DNA of 64,000 nt from Streptomyces sp. NBC_01197 (GCF_036010505.1 NZ_CP108569.1:186001-250000); one strand, 5' to 3'; numbered from the stretch's first letter, positions 47,137-56,275 are shown. Notes: generated by a model from the sequence alone, not told the origin. Program-made: numbers and translations.

Positions 47137-47610
47137 ATGCCCCGGATCACCCCGAACCTCTGGTTCGACACCGAGAGCGAGGAGGCCGCCGCGTTCTACG
47201 TGTCGGTGTTCCCCCGTTCGGAGATCAAGCACGTCACGTACTACACCCCGGCCGGGCCCCGGCCGGCGGGCACCGTGCTGACCGTCGAGTTCGTGCTGGA
47301 CGGCCAGGAGTACATCGCGATCAACGGCGGCCCCCAGTTCACCTTCAGCGAGGCCGTCTCACTCCTGGTCAACTGCGCCGACCAGGAGGAGATCGACTAC
47401 TACTGGGCCAAGCTGAGCGAGGGCGGCCAGGAAGGACCCTGCGGCTGGCTCAAGGACAAGTACGGGGTGTCCTGGCAGGTCGCGCCCAGTGAGATGCATG
47501 AATTCCTCAACGACCCCGACCCCACGCGCGGCGAGCGGGCGATGAAGGCCGTGTTCGGCATGAAGAAGCTGGATCTGGCCGCGATCCGCGCTGCCGCCGA
47601 CGGGGTGTAG
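47137..47610 (+). CDS. VOC-fold PhnB/3-demethylubiquinone-type protein
   Basis: 157 residues with the VOC/PhnB signature: ITPNLWFDTESEEAAAFYVS at the N-terminus, LDGQEYIAINGGPQFTFSEA and YGVSWQVAPSEMHEFL. These proteins are glyoxalase-like; function is generally unassigned. ATG at 47137 behind AGGAGAATCCC. Start of the usual family length. Confidence 0.87.
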   Translation: MPRITPNLWFDTESEEAAAFYVSVFPRSEIKHVTYYTPAGPRPAGTVLTVEFVLDGQEYIAINGGPQFTFSEAVSLLVNCADQEEIDYYWAKLSEGGQEGPCGWLKDKYGVSWQVAPSEMHEFLNDPDPTRGERAMKAVFGMKKLDLAAIRAAADGV

Positions 47611-47632
47611 CCGGAACGCTAAGGGCCTTTCG

Positions 47633-47693
47633 TTCGGATCAGGCCGGCAGCATCCTGCTTCTATTTCGGATCAGGCCGGCACCCTGCTTCTAT
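47633..47693. repeat. Tandem duplication covering the 3' end of the MHS transporter gene
   Basis: Copy 1 (47633-47664, 32 bases) and copy 2 (47665-47693, 29 bases) share TTCGGATCAGGCCGGCA and CCTGCTTCTAT; copy 2 lacks three bases. Copy 2 includes the stop codon of the leftward MHS gene, so one of the copies arose by slippage at the gene end. Confidence 0.7.
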
Positions 47694-49072
47694 ACGGTGG
47701 CGGCCGGGTCCACGGACAGGTCCCGGCCGCGGGTTTCGGCGGTGCGCCAGATGGCGAGCGCGGTGATCAGCCCGCAGACCATGGCCAGGGTGGCGAGGGG
47801 CGTGCTGGAGATGCTGCCCGAAGCGGAGAGCCGGCTGCTCGCGAAGAGCGGGGTGAAGCCGCCGCCGATCAGTGCGGCCAGCTGGTAGCCCATGGAGGCC
47901 CCGGTGTAGCGCACCCGGGTGCCGAACATCTCGGACAGCAGCGGGCCCAACGGTGCGTACATCGCGTTCTGCACCACCTGCCCGAGCACCATGCCGAGGA
48001 TCAGCAGAGGGACGGACCCTGTGTTGATCAGAGCGTAGATCGGGAAAGCGAGCAGCAGGATTCCCGCGGCGCCCCCCAGCGACACCGCCCGGCGTCCAAG
48101 GCGGTCCGACAGCGCGGAGAAGCACGGTATAGCCACAAGACCGGTGAGCGCGGTGGCCGTGAGGCCGGACATCACGTCGGAAGTCTCGTACCCGACGGCC
48201 TTGGCGTAGGTGAGCATGAAGGTACCGATCAGGGCCGTGAGCGCGAAGGGGCCGATGCCGACCGCGCAGGCCAGGATCAGGACACGCGGCGCGCGCAGCA
48301 CCTGTGCCAGGGGAATGCGGAGTTGCTTCTTCGCGGCCTGCTCTTTCCGGGTCCGTACCGCCTGCTGGAACAGCGGGCTCTCCGTAACGCTGATGCGCAC
48401 GTACAGGCCGATGCCGACCAGCAGCGCGCTGAACAGGAACGGGACGCGCCAGCCCCACGCCATGAACCGGTCCTCGGGAAGGAGTGTGATCGCGGTGACC
48501 ACGAGGCTGGACAGGAGGAATCCGATCGGTGACCCCATCTGCATCACGCCGTTCCACAGGCCGCGGCGCCGTGCGTCGGCGTGCTCGACGACCATCAGCG
48601 TGGCGCCGCCCCATTCACCGCCGATGGCTATGCCCTGGACGATGCGGAACAGGATCAGCAGCACGGGAGCCGCGACGCCGATGGTCCCGTACGTGGGCAG
48701 CAACCCGATCAGGCAGCTCGCCGCGCCCATGAGGACCATCGTCACGATGAGTACGGTCTTGCGTCCGAGCCGGTCGCCGAAGTGCCCGAAGACAGCACCG
48801 CCGACGGGCCGCGCGACATAGCCGGCGGCCAGGGTCCCGAACGCGGCGATCGTGCCGACGGTGGAGTTCGACTCGGGGAAGAACAGCGGGCCGAAGACCA
48901 GGGCGGCCATCGTGCCGTAGAGCAGGAAGTCGTAGTACTCGATGACGGTGCCGAGCAGGCTCGAAAGGGCCACCTTGCGCAGCAGAGCGGGATCCGGTGC
49001 CGTGGGTGGTCCCACGGGCCCTCCGGATCTCTCAGGGGTCTGTGGGGACGACGCGGAGGGTGCAGCGGGCAT
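47690..49072 (-). CDS. MFS transporter, metabolite:H+ symporter (MHS) family
   Basis: 460 residues with 12 predicted helices and the MHS traits: LSSLLGTVIEYYDFLLYGTM at the N-terminus, GHFGDRLGRKTVLIVTMVLM between helices 2 and 3, and RIVQGIAIGGEWGGATLMVVEH. MHS proteins import carboxylates or aromatic acids (ProP, ShiA, PcaK-like). Start ATG at 49072 behind GGGAGTCGGTC. It is the nearest transporter to the CoA-ester locus at 49-61 kb and could supply that pathway's acid (inference). Confidence 0.9.
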   Translation of the reverse strand: MPAAPSASSPQTPERSGGPVGPPTAPDPALLRKVALSSLLGTVIEYYDFLLYGTMAALVFGPLFFPESNSTVGTIAAFGTLAAGYVARPVGGAVFGHFGDRLGRKTVLIVTMVLMGAASCLIGLLPTYGTIGVAAPVLLILFRIVQGIAIGGEWGGATLMVVEHADARRRGLWNGVMQMGSPIGFLLSSLVVTAITLLPEDRFMAWGWRVPFLFSALLVGIGLYVRISVTESPLFQQAVRTRKEQAAKKQLRIPLAQVLRAPRVLILACAVGIGPFALTALIGTFMLTYAKAVGYETSDVMSGLTATALTGLVAIPCFSALSDRLGRRAVSLGGAAGILLLAFPIYALINTGSVPLLILGMVLGQVVQNAMYAPLGPLLSEMFGTRVRYTGASMGYQLAALIGGGFTPLFASSRLSASGSISSTPLATLAMVCGLITALAIWRTAETRGRDLSVDPAATV

Positions 49073-49232
49073 GACCGACTCCCTTGGGCGTGAGGGATGT
49101 TGCGGGTTGGTGAACGATGAGTGGTTTCCGCGGTGTGCGGGGCCCGTTCTCGCCGGTGATTCCGGGAGAACGGCCCTCACAGGAGCGAAACCGGGATCAG
49201 GTTTCCTGTGACCGGCAACTGCGTGACGGCGC

Positions 49233-50357
49233 TCAGCCTTTGCTCTCCAGACCGAACGCCTGTCGTGCGATGAGTCCGCGCATCATTTCCGACGTTCCGC
49301 CGCCGACGGTTTCCAGGATCGCCTGCCGCCACATGAACTCGACGTCGCTGTCCTTGATCAGCGCCTCGTTCGACCCGAACTCCATGGCCGAGCGCGCGAT
49401 CTCCTGGGCGAGCAGGGTACCGGCCAGTTTGTGGTACGCCGCCGGAACCGCCGATGGCTGACCGCTGATGATCTCGCCGAGCAGCGCCAGCGCCAGCGCC
49501 TCGGTCTCCGCCACTTTCACGGCGAGGTCGACCAGCCGCCGGCGTACGACGGGATCGTGGCTCAGGCCCGACTTCTCCACCCAGGTGATGAGGTCCTGCA
49601 GGTCTCTTCGCAGCCGCTTCGGCGGGAACTGGACATGCCGTTCGACCGCGAGCGCGGACGCGACCACCTGCCACCCGTCGTTCTCACCGCCCACCCGGTT
49701 CCCGGCCGGGACCCGCACCGCGTCGAACCGGACCTCGTTCAGGCGACCGCCGTCATGAGTCGGGATCGGGGAGACCGAGACGCCGGGATGGTCCAGTGGA
49801 ACGATCAGGACACTGAGCCCGCGCGACCTGCTGTCCGGGGCTCCGGTCCGGCAGAGCAGCCAGATGTAGTCGGCCCAGTGCGCATTGGACGTCCAGCACT
49901 TGGCGCCGTTGATCTCGTAGTCGTCACCGACCAGCGTGGCCCGGGTCCGCACCGCCGCCAGATCCGAACCGGCGTCCGGCTCCGAATAGCCGAGCGCGAA
50001 GTTGATCTGCCCGAGCCGGAGCCCGGGGAGGAGACGTTCGCACTGCTCAGCCGTCCCGTGAGTCATGAGCGCCTTGGCGACGAGGCCCGGGCCCATGGGC
50101 GGCCGGGCGACCCGTGCATAGGCCATCTCGTCCCACAGGATGAACTCGTACGCGGGTGACAGCCCCCTGCCACCGAACTCCGCGGGCCAGGACAGTGACA
50201 GCCAGCCGCGCTCCCCGAGCGCCCGGTAGACCCTCCGCACGCCCTCCCCGGTGTTCTCACCACGGTGGAAGTAGCCGTCCAGCCCCTGGTAGTCAGCCAG
50301 GAACGCGAATACCTCGCTGCGGAACGCCTCCTCCTCGGAGGTGAATCCGAAGTCCAT
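49233..50357 (-). CDS. Acyl-CoA dehydrogenase, large catalytic subunit-like (374 aa)
   Basis: FAD enzyme with FALGYSEPDAGSDLAAVRTR, a beta-domain EINGAKCWTSNAHWADYI, and ILETVGGGTSEMMRGLIARQ at the C-terminus. The glutamate of the helix-G base in ALAVERHVQF (Glu239) is retained, the base used by isovaleryl- and steroid side-chain-type dehydrogenases. Only one base separates its ATG from the stop of the upstream crotonase gene. Another dehydrogenase gene of 315 residues lies beyond that crotonase gene and lacks the base, so the two may form a heteromer. Confidence 0.92.
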   Translation of the reverse strand: MDFGFTSEEEAFRSEVFAFLADYQGLDGYFHRGENTGEGVRRVYRALGERGWLSLSWPAEFGGRGLSPAYEFILWDEMAYARVARPPMGPGLVAKALMTHGTAEQCERLLPGLRLGQINFALGYSEPDAGSDLAAVRTRATLVGDDYEINGAKCWTSNAHWADYIWLLCRTGAPDSRSRGLSVLIVPLDHPGVSVSPIPTHDGGRLNEVRFDAVRVPAGNRVGGENDGWQVVASALAVERHVQFPPKRLRRDLQDLITWVEKSGLSHDPVVRRRLVDLAVKVAETEALALALLGEIISGQPSAVPAAYHKLAGTLLAQEIARSAMEFGSNEALIKDSDVEFMWRQAILETVGGGTSEMMRGLIARQAFGLESKG

Positions 50358-50358
50358 G

Positions 50359-51192
50359 TCAGTCTTCCCTGCCGGCCGCGGTGGTCCACTTGGGTTCGCG
50401 CCCCTCGCTGAAGGCCCGGGGGCCTTCCTTCGAATCGGGGTGCGCCCAGTGCATCCGCAGGAGCGACCATCCGTACTCGCACGCCTGGGTGTAGCCCATT
50501 TCCAGTGACCCCCAGATCGCCTGCTGCGAGAGCGACACCGCGGCCGGCGAGTTCTTGGCGATGGACCGCGCCATCTCTTCGGCTGTGTCCATCAGTTGTC
50601 CGTGCGCGACCAGTTCGTCCACCAGTCCCAGCTGGTACGCGCGCTCCGCGGGCATCCGGTAGTCCTTGCCCATCAGTGTCATCCGCAGCGCGGAGCCCAG
50701 CGGCAGGCGCTTGGCGAGACCGATGTTCTCCATAGCCCCCACCAGGCCGACATTGACGTGGGTGTCCATGAAACTCGCCTGCTCCGATGCGACCACGATG
50801 TCGGCGTCGACCACGAAGTGCAGCCCGGCTCCGGCCGCCAGGCCGTTGACGGCGCAGATGACCGGCTTCCACACCCGGTTCTGCCGCGGCGACCAGAAGA
50901 CCTCGTCGGTCAGGGGCCCTGTGCCGGTGCTCATGCCGCCCCGGCCTGCCACGACGTTCACGTCCGCACCTGTACACAAGTGCCGGTCGCCGGCGCCGGT
51001 GATGATGGCCGCACGGATCCACGGGTCCGCCCGGACCTCACTCCATACGGCCTTCATCTGCGGCATCATCGTGCCGGTCAGGGAGTTTCCCTTGTGCGGT
51101 CGATTGAGCGTGATGTATGCGACGTGTTCACGCTTCTCGAAGAGCACTTCCGGCTCTTCGACGTCCGCCCGACGATCCTGCTCCTGCGTCAT
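50359..51192 (-). CDS. Crotonase-superfamily protein lacking both canonical glutamates
   Basis: 277 residues with the crotonase core VAYITLNRPHKGNSL, HLCTGADVNVV and AVNGLAAGAGLHFVVDADIV. At the positions of the two hydratase glutamates this protein has His125 (GAGLHFV) and His145 (DTHVNVG), 20 residues apart. A normal enoyl-CoA hydration is therefore doubtful; hydrolase, isomerase or C-C cleavage reactions of the superfamily are options. It overlaps the upstream dehydrogenase gene by ATGA. Its position between dehydrogenases suggests a step on their enoyl product. Confidence 0.88.
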   Translation of the reverse strand: MTQEQDRRADVEEPEVLFEKREHVAYITLNRPHKGNSLTGTMMPQMKAVWSEVRADPWIRAAIITGAGDRHLCTGADVNVVAGRGGMSTGTGPLTDEVFWSPRQNRVWKPVICAVNGLAAGAGLHFVVDADIVVASEQASFMDTHVNVGLVGAMENIGLAKRLPLGSALRMTLMGKDYRMPAERAYQLGLVDELVAHGQLMDTAEEMARSIAKNSPAAVSLSQQAIWGSLEMGYTQACEYGWSLLRMHWAHPDSKEGPRAFSEGREPKWTTAAGRED

Positions 51193-52136
51193 TCCCGACC
51201 ACTCTCCGTATACATCGCCAATACCTGTTCGCCTGTTTGGTTCGCATGGGACGGCAACATGGAGAGTTGCCTGATGCGCTGCGCAATGTGTCCGATGGGC
51301 CCTTCCACGGAGTAGCCCATGGCACCGTGCGTCTGGTGGGAGATGAAAGCCGCGTCCATGGCGGCTCTCGACGCGGACAGCCGCGCTGCGGACGCGAGGC
51401 TGGATGCCTGATGGTGACCGTGGTCGATCGCCCGCGCGGCGACCTTGATCAGCTTCTCCGCGGCCTCCAGTCCGAGGCCGGCGTTCACGATCGGATGTGC
51501 GACGGCTTGAAAGGTGCCGATGGCACGGCCGAACTGGACCCGGGTACGTGCATGTTCGACCGCGGCGTCCAGTACGCGCTTCCCCGCGCCCCACAGGTAC
51601 CCGGCAAGCGCCATGTCGGAGAGGGCTGTTCCTTCCCGGACACCTTCCAGCGGGAGAACGCGCTCCAGGGCGACACGTCCCCATGGCTCGTTGCCGAGGG
51701 TCTCCAGCGAGTTCACCTCACCGGCAGGACGCGCGAGCCAGGCCCGCTCGCCGTCCGCTTCGATGAACACGTCGGCGACGGGCGCCCATGGCATCAGCGG
51801 TGGGCATCCCCACGACACCAGGCGTGTGCCGGAGACGACAGGGTGCGACAGCGCGGACGGCAGCGTACGTGCCGCGAAGACGGTCGACGCCAACGGCCCG
51901 GGGGCGAAGGCGCGTCCCAACTCCATGGCTGCGGCGGAAATCTCCCCCGCCCCGCCCTCCTCACCGGGCACCGTCAACGACAGCACACCGAGTTCGGCCA
52001 GCCCCTGCCAGAAGGGCCAGGAAAACGCACCTGAACTCGCACGCTGGACTTCTTCGGTACACCGGGCCGCGCAGTAGCTCCGGACGGACCCGGCGAGCGC
52101 TTCCTGATCCGGGGTGAACGTGACAGGTTCGCTCAT
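51189..52136 (-). CDS. Acyl-CoA dehydrogenase-like small subunit (315 aa), base lost
   Basis: Shorter than standard members, with TFTPDQEALAGSVRSYC and MELGRAFAPGPLASTVFA at the N-terminus, HARTRVQFGRAIGTFQAVAH, and QTHGAMGYSVEGPIGHIAQR at the C-terminus. In the helix-G position where catalytic members have a glutamate the sequence reads DMALAGYLWGAGKRV, without it. It is probably a structural FAD/CoA-binding subunit partnered with the 374-residue dehydrogenase. ATGA overlaps on both sides. The first in-frame start at 52154 is disfavoured. Confidence 0.88.
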   Translation of the reverse strand: MSEPVTFTPDQEALAGSVRSYCAARCTEEVQRASSGAFSWPFWQGLAELGVLSLTVPGEEGGAGEISAAAMELGRAFAPGPLASTVFAARTLPSALSHPVVSGTRLVSWGCPPLMPWAPVADVFIEADGERAWLARPAGEVNSLETLGNEPWGRVALERVLPLEGVREGTALSDMALAGYLWGAGKRVLDAAVEHARTRVQFGRAIGTFQAVAHPIVNAGLGLEAAEKLIKVAARAIDHGHHQASSLASAARLSASRAAMDAAFISHQTHGAMGYSVEGPIGHIAQRIRQLSMLPSHANQTGEQVLAMYTESGRE

Positions 52137-53062
52137 GCCGCTGTGACTTCCCAACGCGATGTCACCACGGCCCGCTGATGCGCGCGCAGACCGCCGAGCT
52201 CGGCTCTGATTGCCTGCAGGCGGAGCGTCCAGAGGTGCAGATCGTGTTCCCTGGTCAGTCCGACAGCACCCGTGATCTGGTGTGTCTCCCGCGTCAGCCG
52301 GTGCAGTGTGGCCATCGTGTGCGAGGCGGCGACAGCCGACGACTCCGCGGTGGCGCCCCGGAACGCCGCCTCATAGGTGAGCCAGCGCACCCCTTCGAGC
52401 AGCACGCTCACCTCGGAAAGCCGGTGCTGCAACGCCTGGAACGAACCGAGGGCACGCCCGAACACCGTGCGGTCCTTCGCGTACTGGACGGTGAGGTCGA
52501 AGGCACTCTGCATCATCCCGAGAGCCTCGGCACAGGCCCCCACACGCCACCAGTTCATCATCGTCTGCGACGTCCCCGGGGCGAGGTCATCGGGACGGCG
52601 CGCCACCACCCGGGCCAGCGGATAGCCGTATGCCGACGGAACCGGCTCCGCGTCGTCCGGACTCAGCTCCGCGACACCGCACCGGTCAGCGCCGACGACG
52701 AGGATCTGCCTGGCCTCGCTGCCGTACCGTACGGGGCCCGGCCCCTCACGGTCGGCCAGGACGACCGGCCCCTCGGGTGCCGGAAGTCCGAGCGCGGGCA
52801 GCACGAGCAGATGCGGTACGGGCGTGATCGCGCCCAGCTCAGCACTGATCTGTTCGACCGCCAGGGTGGCTTCCAGCGGCCCCGCGCCGGCTTCGCCGAA
52901 CACGTCGAGGAATCCGGCCGCGCGCAGCTCGGTCTCAAGCTCGTGGTCGTATGCCCCGCGCTCGGTGAGCTCCCGGCAGCGCTGCGGGCCGGCGTGCCGG
53001 TTCAGCAGGGTGCCCAGTGCGTCCAGCAGGGCGCGTTGTGTATCCGATCGTTCGAAATCCAC
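52133..53062 (-). CDS. Acyl-CoA dehydrogenase-like small subunit (309 aa), base lost
   Basis: Short dehydrogenase with ALLDALGTLLNRHAG, a compact middle domain, YAKDRTVFGRALGSFQALQH and HQITGAVGLTREHDLHLWTL at the C-terminus. The helix-G segment reads NWWRVGACAEALG, so the catalytic glutamate is missing. GTG start behind AAGGAATAGAC. It starts two bases after the 380-residue dehydrogenase gene, which retains the base. A small-large gene pair of this kind encodes the alpha2beta2 dehydrogenases of actinobacterial steroid side-chain degradation. Confidence 0.88.
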   Translation of the reverse strand: MDFERSDTQRALLDALGTLLNRHAGPQRCRELTERGAYDHELETELRAAGFLDVFGEAGAGPLEATLAVEQISAELGAITPVPHLLVLPALGLPAPEGPVVLADREGPGPVRYGSEARQILVVGADRCGVAELSPDDAEPVPSAYGYPLARVVARRPDDLAPGTSQTMMNWWRVGACAEALGMMQSAFDLTVQYAKDRTVFGRALGSFQALQHRLSEVSVLLEGVRWLTYEAAFRGATAESSAVAASHTMATLHRLTRETHQITGAVGLTREHDLHLWTLRLQAIRAELGGLRAHQRAVVTSRWEVTAA

Positions 53063-53064
53063 GT

Positions 53065-54207
53065 CTATTCCTTCGGCAGCTTCAGGATCAGGCGGCTGAT
53101 CAGGTTGAGCTGGACTTCATAACTCCCTGCGGCGATGCCGGCGCCGAGCGAGTTGCGGAACTGCGCATCGCCGGGCGACTGCTCGGCCAGGGCTTCGCTT
53201 CCCATGACATCGAGCGCGAGGTCGCCCACCGCACGCTCGGCCTGCACCATCGCCGCGCGGGCCTGATAGGCCATCGGCGAGGGCTCCTTCGCCTTGGCCC
53301 GCTCGTCGATGACCCGGTAGACCAGGACACGAGCAGCCTCGCAGAGTGCTCTCGCATTGCCGAACTGCTCCTGTACGCCCGGATCCGTGAGCAGGCCGGC
53401 CGCTCGGCACCAGTCGGCGAGACCGTCGAGGACCAGGGCCGCACGTGCGTAACGGGGGGCGCCGACCCGCTCGTAGGCGAGTGTCCTGCGGACGATGTCC
53501 CAGCCCTTGTTCTCCTCGCCGAGCAGGCAGTTCCCGGGAACCCTGACGTCGGTGAGAAACAGCTCGTTGAACGAGTGTTCTCCGACGAACCCGTCGATCC
53601 GCCTGACTTCGACGCCCGGCGTTCTCAGCGGCAGCAGGAAGACGGAGATTCCGTTCCGCCCGTCGGACACCGAACCGGTACGCGCGAGGAGGAAGCAGTA
53701 GTCGGCCTCATTTGCATACGATGTCCAGATCTTCTGGCCGTTGAGGACGTAGTCCTCACCATCGCGGTCCGCGCGAGTTCGCAGGGCCGCGAGGTCTGTA
53801 CCGGCCTCCGGCTCGGAGAAGCCCTGGCACCAGAAGACTTCGCCCCGGGTGATCGGCGGCAGGAGTTCCTTCTTCTGTTCTTCCGTGCCGTACTTGATGA
53901 CGGAGGGGCCGACCCAGTTCACATTCATGTACTGCGGGCCGCGGGGCTCACCCCGCTTCCACATCTCCTCGCCGAGCACGAAGTGCTGCCACGCCCCCTG
54001 GCCACCACCGCCGTACTCCGGCGGCCAGTGCGGGGTCAGCCACCCCTTGGCTGCCAGTGTGTGCACGAAGTCTCTTGAGAAGTCGGTGTACACCGCGCTG
54101 CCGAGACCATGCTCGGAGCGATTCCATCCGTCGGCCAGTTCGCGGTCAAGAAAGCCGACGAGGTCGCTGCGGAACGCCGTGTCCGCTTCACTCAAAGCGA
54201 ATTCCAT
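53065..54207 (-). CDS. Acyl-CoA dehydrogenase, large catalytic subunit-like (380 aa)
   Basis: 380 residues with VFWCQGFSEPEAGTDLAALR, EDYVLNGQKIWTSYANEADY and the helix-G base in TLAYERVGAPRY (Glu246). The N-terminal MNVNWVGPSVIKYGTEEQKK segment is typical of the FadE26/FadE29-like steroid-pathway dehydrogenases. ATG at 54207 behind GGGGAGGGATCG. First gene of the leftward operon 54207-49233, with a GntR-type motif about 114 bases upstream. Substrate predicted to be a bulky or branched CoA ester; this is inference. Confidence 0.9.
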   Translation of the reverse strand: MEFALSEADTAFRSDLVGFLDRELADGWNRSEHGLGSAVYTDFSRDFVHTLAAKGWLTPHWPPEYGGGGQGAWQHFVLGEEMWKRGEPRGPQYMNVNWVGPSVIKYGTEEQKKELLPPITRGEVFWCQGFSEPEAGTDLAALRTRADRDGEDYVLNGQKIWTSYANEADYCFLLARTGSVSDGRNGISVFLLPLRTPGVEVRRIDGFVGEHSFNELFLTDVRVPGNCLLGEENKGWDIVRRTLAYERVGAPRYARAALVLDGLADWCRAAGLLTDPGVQEQFGNARALCEAARVLVYRVIDERAKAKEPSPMAYQARAAMVQAERAVGDLALDVMGSEALAEQSPGDAQFRNSLGAGIAAGSYEVQLNLISRLILKLPKE

Positions 54208-54624
54208 CGATCCCTCCCCGTGTGCGGTCGTGCGCCTGCCGCGCCGCACCTCGAGGAGCGAGCGCATCCCGTGGTGCCACGTCGGTCGCTCCCATCGGCG
54301 GAGCTAGGCGCTCTACTGAAAAGAGTACACTTTATTTGGTCGGCGGCAAGACCTCTCGCATCTCGGAAGGAGACGCGTCACAGCCCCGGCCGCCCGTCAT
54401 GTCGATCGGCAAGGCCACGTGAGGACCCAGCGCCCACGAGGAGAGATCGGCTGCTCCTCCCTAGGCCTGAAGGCGATCTCGGCACCTGCACACCAAACAC
54501 CCGGAGCCCAGCGTGATCCGGCGCTCGAAGGCGAGAAGATGGCACTCAATTGCCGTTTTAGCCGATACTTTGACGGGAACTCCTCGCGCTGACCGCACCG
54601 GCTGATGATCAAGGGAGCAACTTC
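54208..54624. other. Divergent promoter region between the dehydrogenase operon and the CoA ligase
   Basis: 417 bases without a supported gene. It holds the GntR-type motif at 54321-54333 and, nearer the ligase gene, an AT-richer stretch (54545-54585) with TTTTAGCC and GATACTTTGACGG. Promoters for both directions are expected here. Confidence 0.5.
54321..54333. promoter_or_regulatory. GntR-type operator-like site A
   Basis: AAGAGTACACTTT, 113 bases upstream of the first dehydrogenase gene and 291 bases before the CoA ligase start. It differs at one base from site C (60386-60398). The FadR-subfamily core GT-AC is central. Part of a set of four similar sites. Confidence 0.6.
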
Positions 54625-56163
54625 GTGGGTGATGTACTGACACTGCCGAACTGGCTGCGCACGATCGGCGCCGGGCCGCACGGGGCGCATAGACGAGCGC
54701 TGCGTGACGACTCCGGCGAACTGACGTTTACCGAGCTGGTCAAGGCGATGGATGCCGTCGCGGCCGGACTGCGGCGCGCCGGCCTGCGGACCGGAGACCG
54801 CGTCGTGACGGCCATGGAGCCGTCGATACCGCACACCGTGGTCATCCTGGGCGCCCTGGCCTCCGGCCTGGTGGCCGCACCGCTCAATGACCGCCTGACC
54901 GGGCCGGAAGCACGCTCCTACCTCGCCACGCTCCGCCCCAGCGTGGTGATCGCGGACCCCGCCCATACGTCCCTCGCTCATGAGACGGGCTGTCGAGTCA
55001 TCGAGTTGCCGGCCGCCGCCGACCCGAAGCCCATTGCGGACCGGACGGCCCCACTGGCGCTCCAGGATGGGCCTGTCACGCCCCCGGACGAGGACGCCCC
55101 GGCCGTCATCTTCGCCACCGGCGGCACGACCGGAACGCCGAAGGGTGTGTTTCACACCCATCGCAGCCTGTGGCTCTGGCTCAACACCTGCGCCCACGGG
55201 AATCCGCGGACAATCACCGATATCGAGCTGTTCTTCTCCCCGTTCTTTCACATCACGCTGGGAACGAACCTGTTGGCCCCTCTGCTCGCAGGTGGGGAAG
55301 TCTGGATCCAGCGGCGGTTCGACGCCGGCTCCGCACTCGCGGCCATCGACAGCGGCGCCAGCCGTCTGATGGGTGCCCCGACGATGTTCGCCGCACTTCG
55401 CGGCCACCCCGACTTCGCCACCACCCGCCGCGAGAACGTCACGGCGATCCGCTTCGGGTCCGCGCCCTCCACAGACGACTTCGTACGCGGTCTGCTGCGC
55501 GACTTCCCCAACGCAAGGATCCGTGCCGGATTCGGCGCCACCGAATTCGGCTCGGTCATGGGATTCGACCACGAAGACCTGCTGGCCGGCCGGTCCACCG
55601 GTGTGGGCCGGCCGCTTCCCGGCGCGGTCGTCCGGATCCTCGGTGAGGACGGCCGCGACGTCCCCGCAGGTGTCGTCGGCGACCTCGTGGTCTCCTGCCC
55701 ATGGCAGGCCCACGGGTACTACGGAATGCCGGAGGAAACAGCGGGGACGTTCCGGGCCGATGGAGTGCACATCGGTGACCGTGCCTCACGGACGGAGGAC
55801 GGTTGGGTGTTCATCGTCGGCCGTACGAAAGAGGTGATCATCAGCGGTGGCGAGAACGTGTACCCACGGGAGGTGGAGGAAGTGATCCTCCGTCACCCAC
55901 GGGTCGCCGACGTCGTGGTGTACGGCCTGCCCGACGCGCACTGGGGGGAACGGGTCGAGGCCGGCATCGTGCCCGTTCAGGACGAGACGGTTGATCTTGA
56001 GGAGCTGCGCAGCTTCTGCCGGGCGGACCTGGCCGGCTACAAGCTCCCCAAGAACCTGCGTCTGCTCGACACGATCCCGCTCACCGCGAACAGCAAGCCC
56101 GACCGCCGACGAGTGCGCGCGGAAGCCCTCGTCGAAACCGCGGGCACGAGCGCCCAGGCATAA
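54625..56163 (+). CDS. AMP-forming acyl-CoA ligase (512 aa)
   Basis: ANL-superfamily enzyme with the P-loop ATGGTTGTPKGV (about residues 171-182), IRAGFGATEFGSV, GWVFIVGRTKEVIISGGENV and the C-terminal acyl-adenylate lysine near residue 494 in NSKPDRRR. Activates a carboxylic acid to its CoA thioester, with ATP to AMP and PPi. GTG start with GGGAG eight bases upstream. Divergent from the dehydrogenase operon, so it probably supplies its CoA substrate. A perfect 20-bp hairpin follows. Confidence 0.9.
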   Translation: MGDVLTLPNWLRTIGAGPHGAHRRALRDDSGELTFTELVKAMDAVAAGLRRAGLRTGDRVVTAMEPSIPHTVVILGALASGLVAAPLNDRLTGPEARSYLATLRPSVVIADPAHTSLAHETGCRVIELPAAADPKPIADRTAPLALQDGPVTPPDEDAPAVIFATGGTTGTPKGVFHTHRSLWLWLNTCAHGNPRTITDIELFFSPFFHITLGTNLLAPLLAGGEVWIQRRFDAGSALAAIDSGASRLMGAPTMFAALRGHPDFATTRRENVTAIRFGSAPSTDDFVRGLLRDFPNARIRAGFGATEFGSVMGFDHEDLLAGRSTGVGRPLPGAVVRILGEDGRDVPAGVVGDLVVSCPWQAHGYYGMPEETAGTFRADGVHIGDRASRTEDGWVFIVGRTKEVIISGGENVYPREVEEVILRHPRVADVVVYGLPDAHWGERVEAGIVPVQDETVDLEELRSFCRADLAGYKLPKNLRLLDTIPLTANSKPDRRRVRAEALVETAGTSAQA

Positions 56164-56218
56164 CGCGTCGTACCCGGCCCGTGCCCCGGCGATCGGCGGC
56201 ACCCCTGAACAGCCACAG

Positions 56219-56261
56219 CCTGCGCGGCCGGTGACGGTCTCACCGTCACCGGCCGCGCAGG
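56219..56261. terminator. Very strong bidirectional hairpin
   Basis: Perfect 20-bp arms (56219-56238 and 56242-56261) with a 3-base loop between the convergent CoA ligase and beta-propeller genes. The stem contains GCGGCCGGTGACGGT. No T-run follows. Confidence 0.8.
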
Positions 56262-56275
56262 CATGGTGTGAGGCT

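Noticed and set aside
49144..49173. CCGTTCTC...GAGAACGG inverted repeat after the 374-residue dehydrogenase gene
   Set aside because: Possible terminator or MHS operator, but 14-base loop, no T-run and no related copy; not enough to list.
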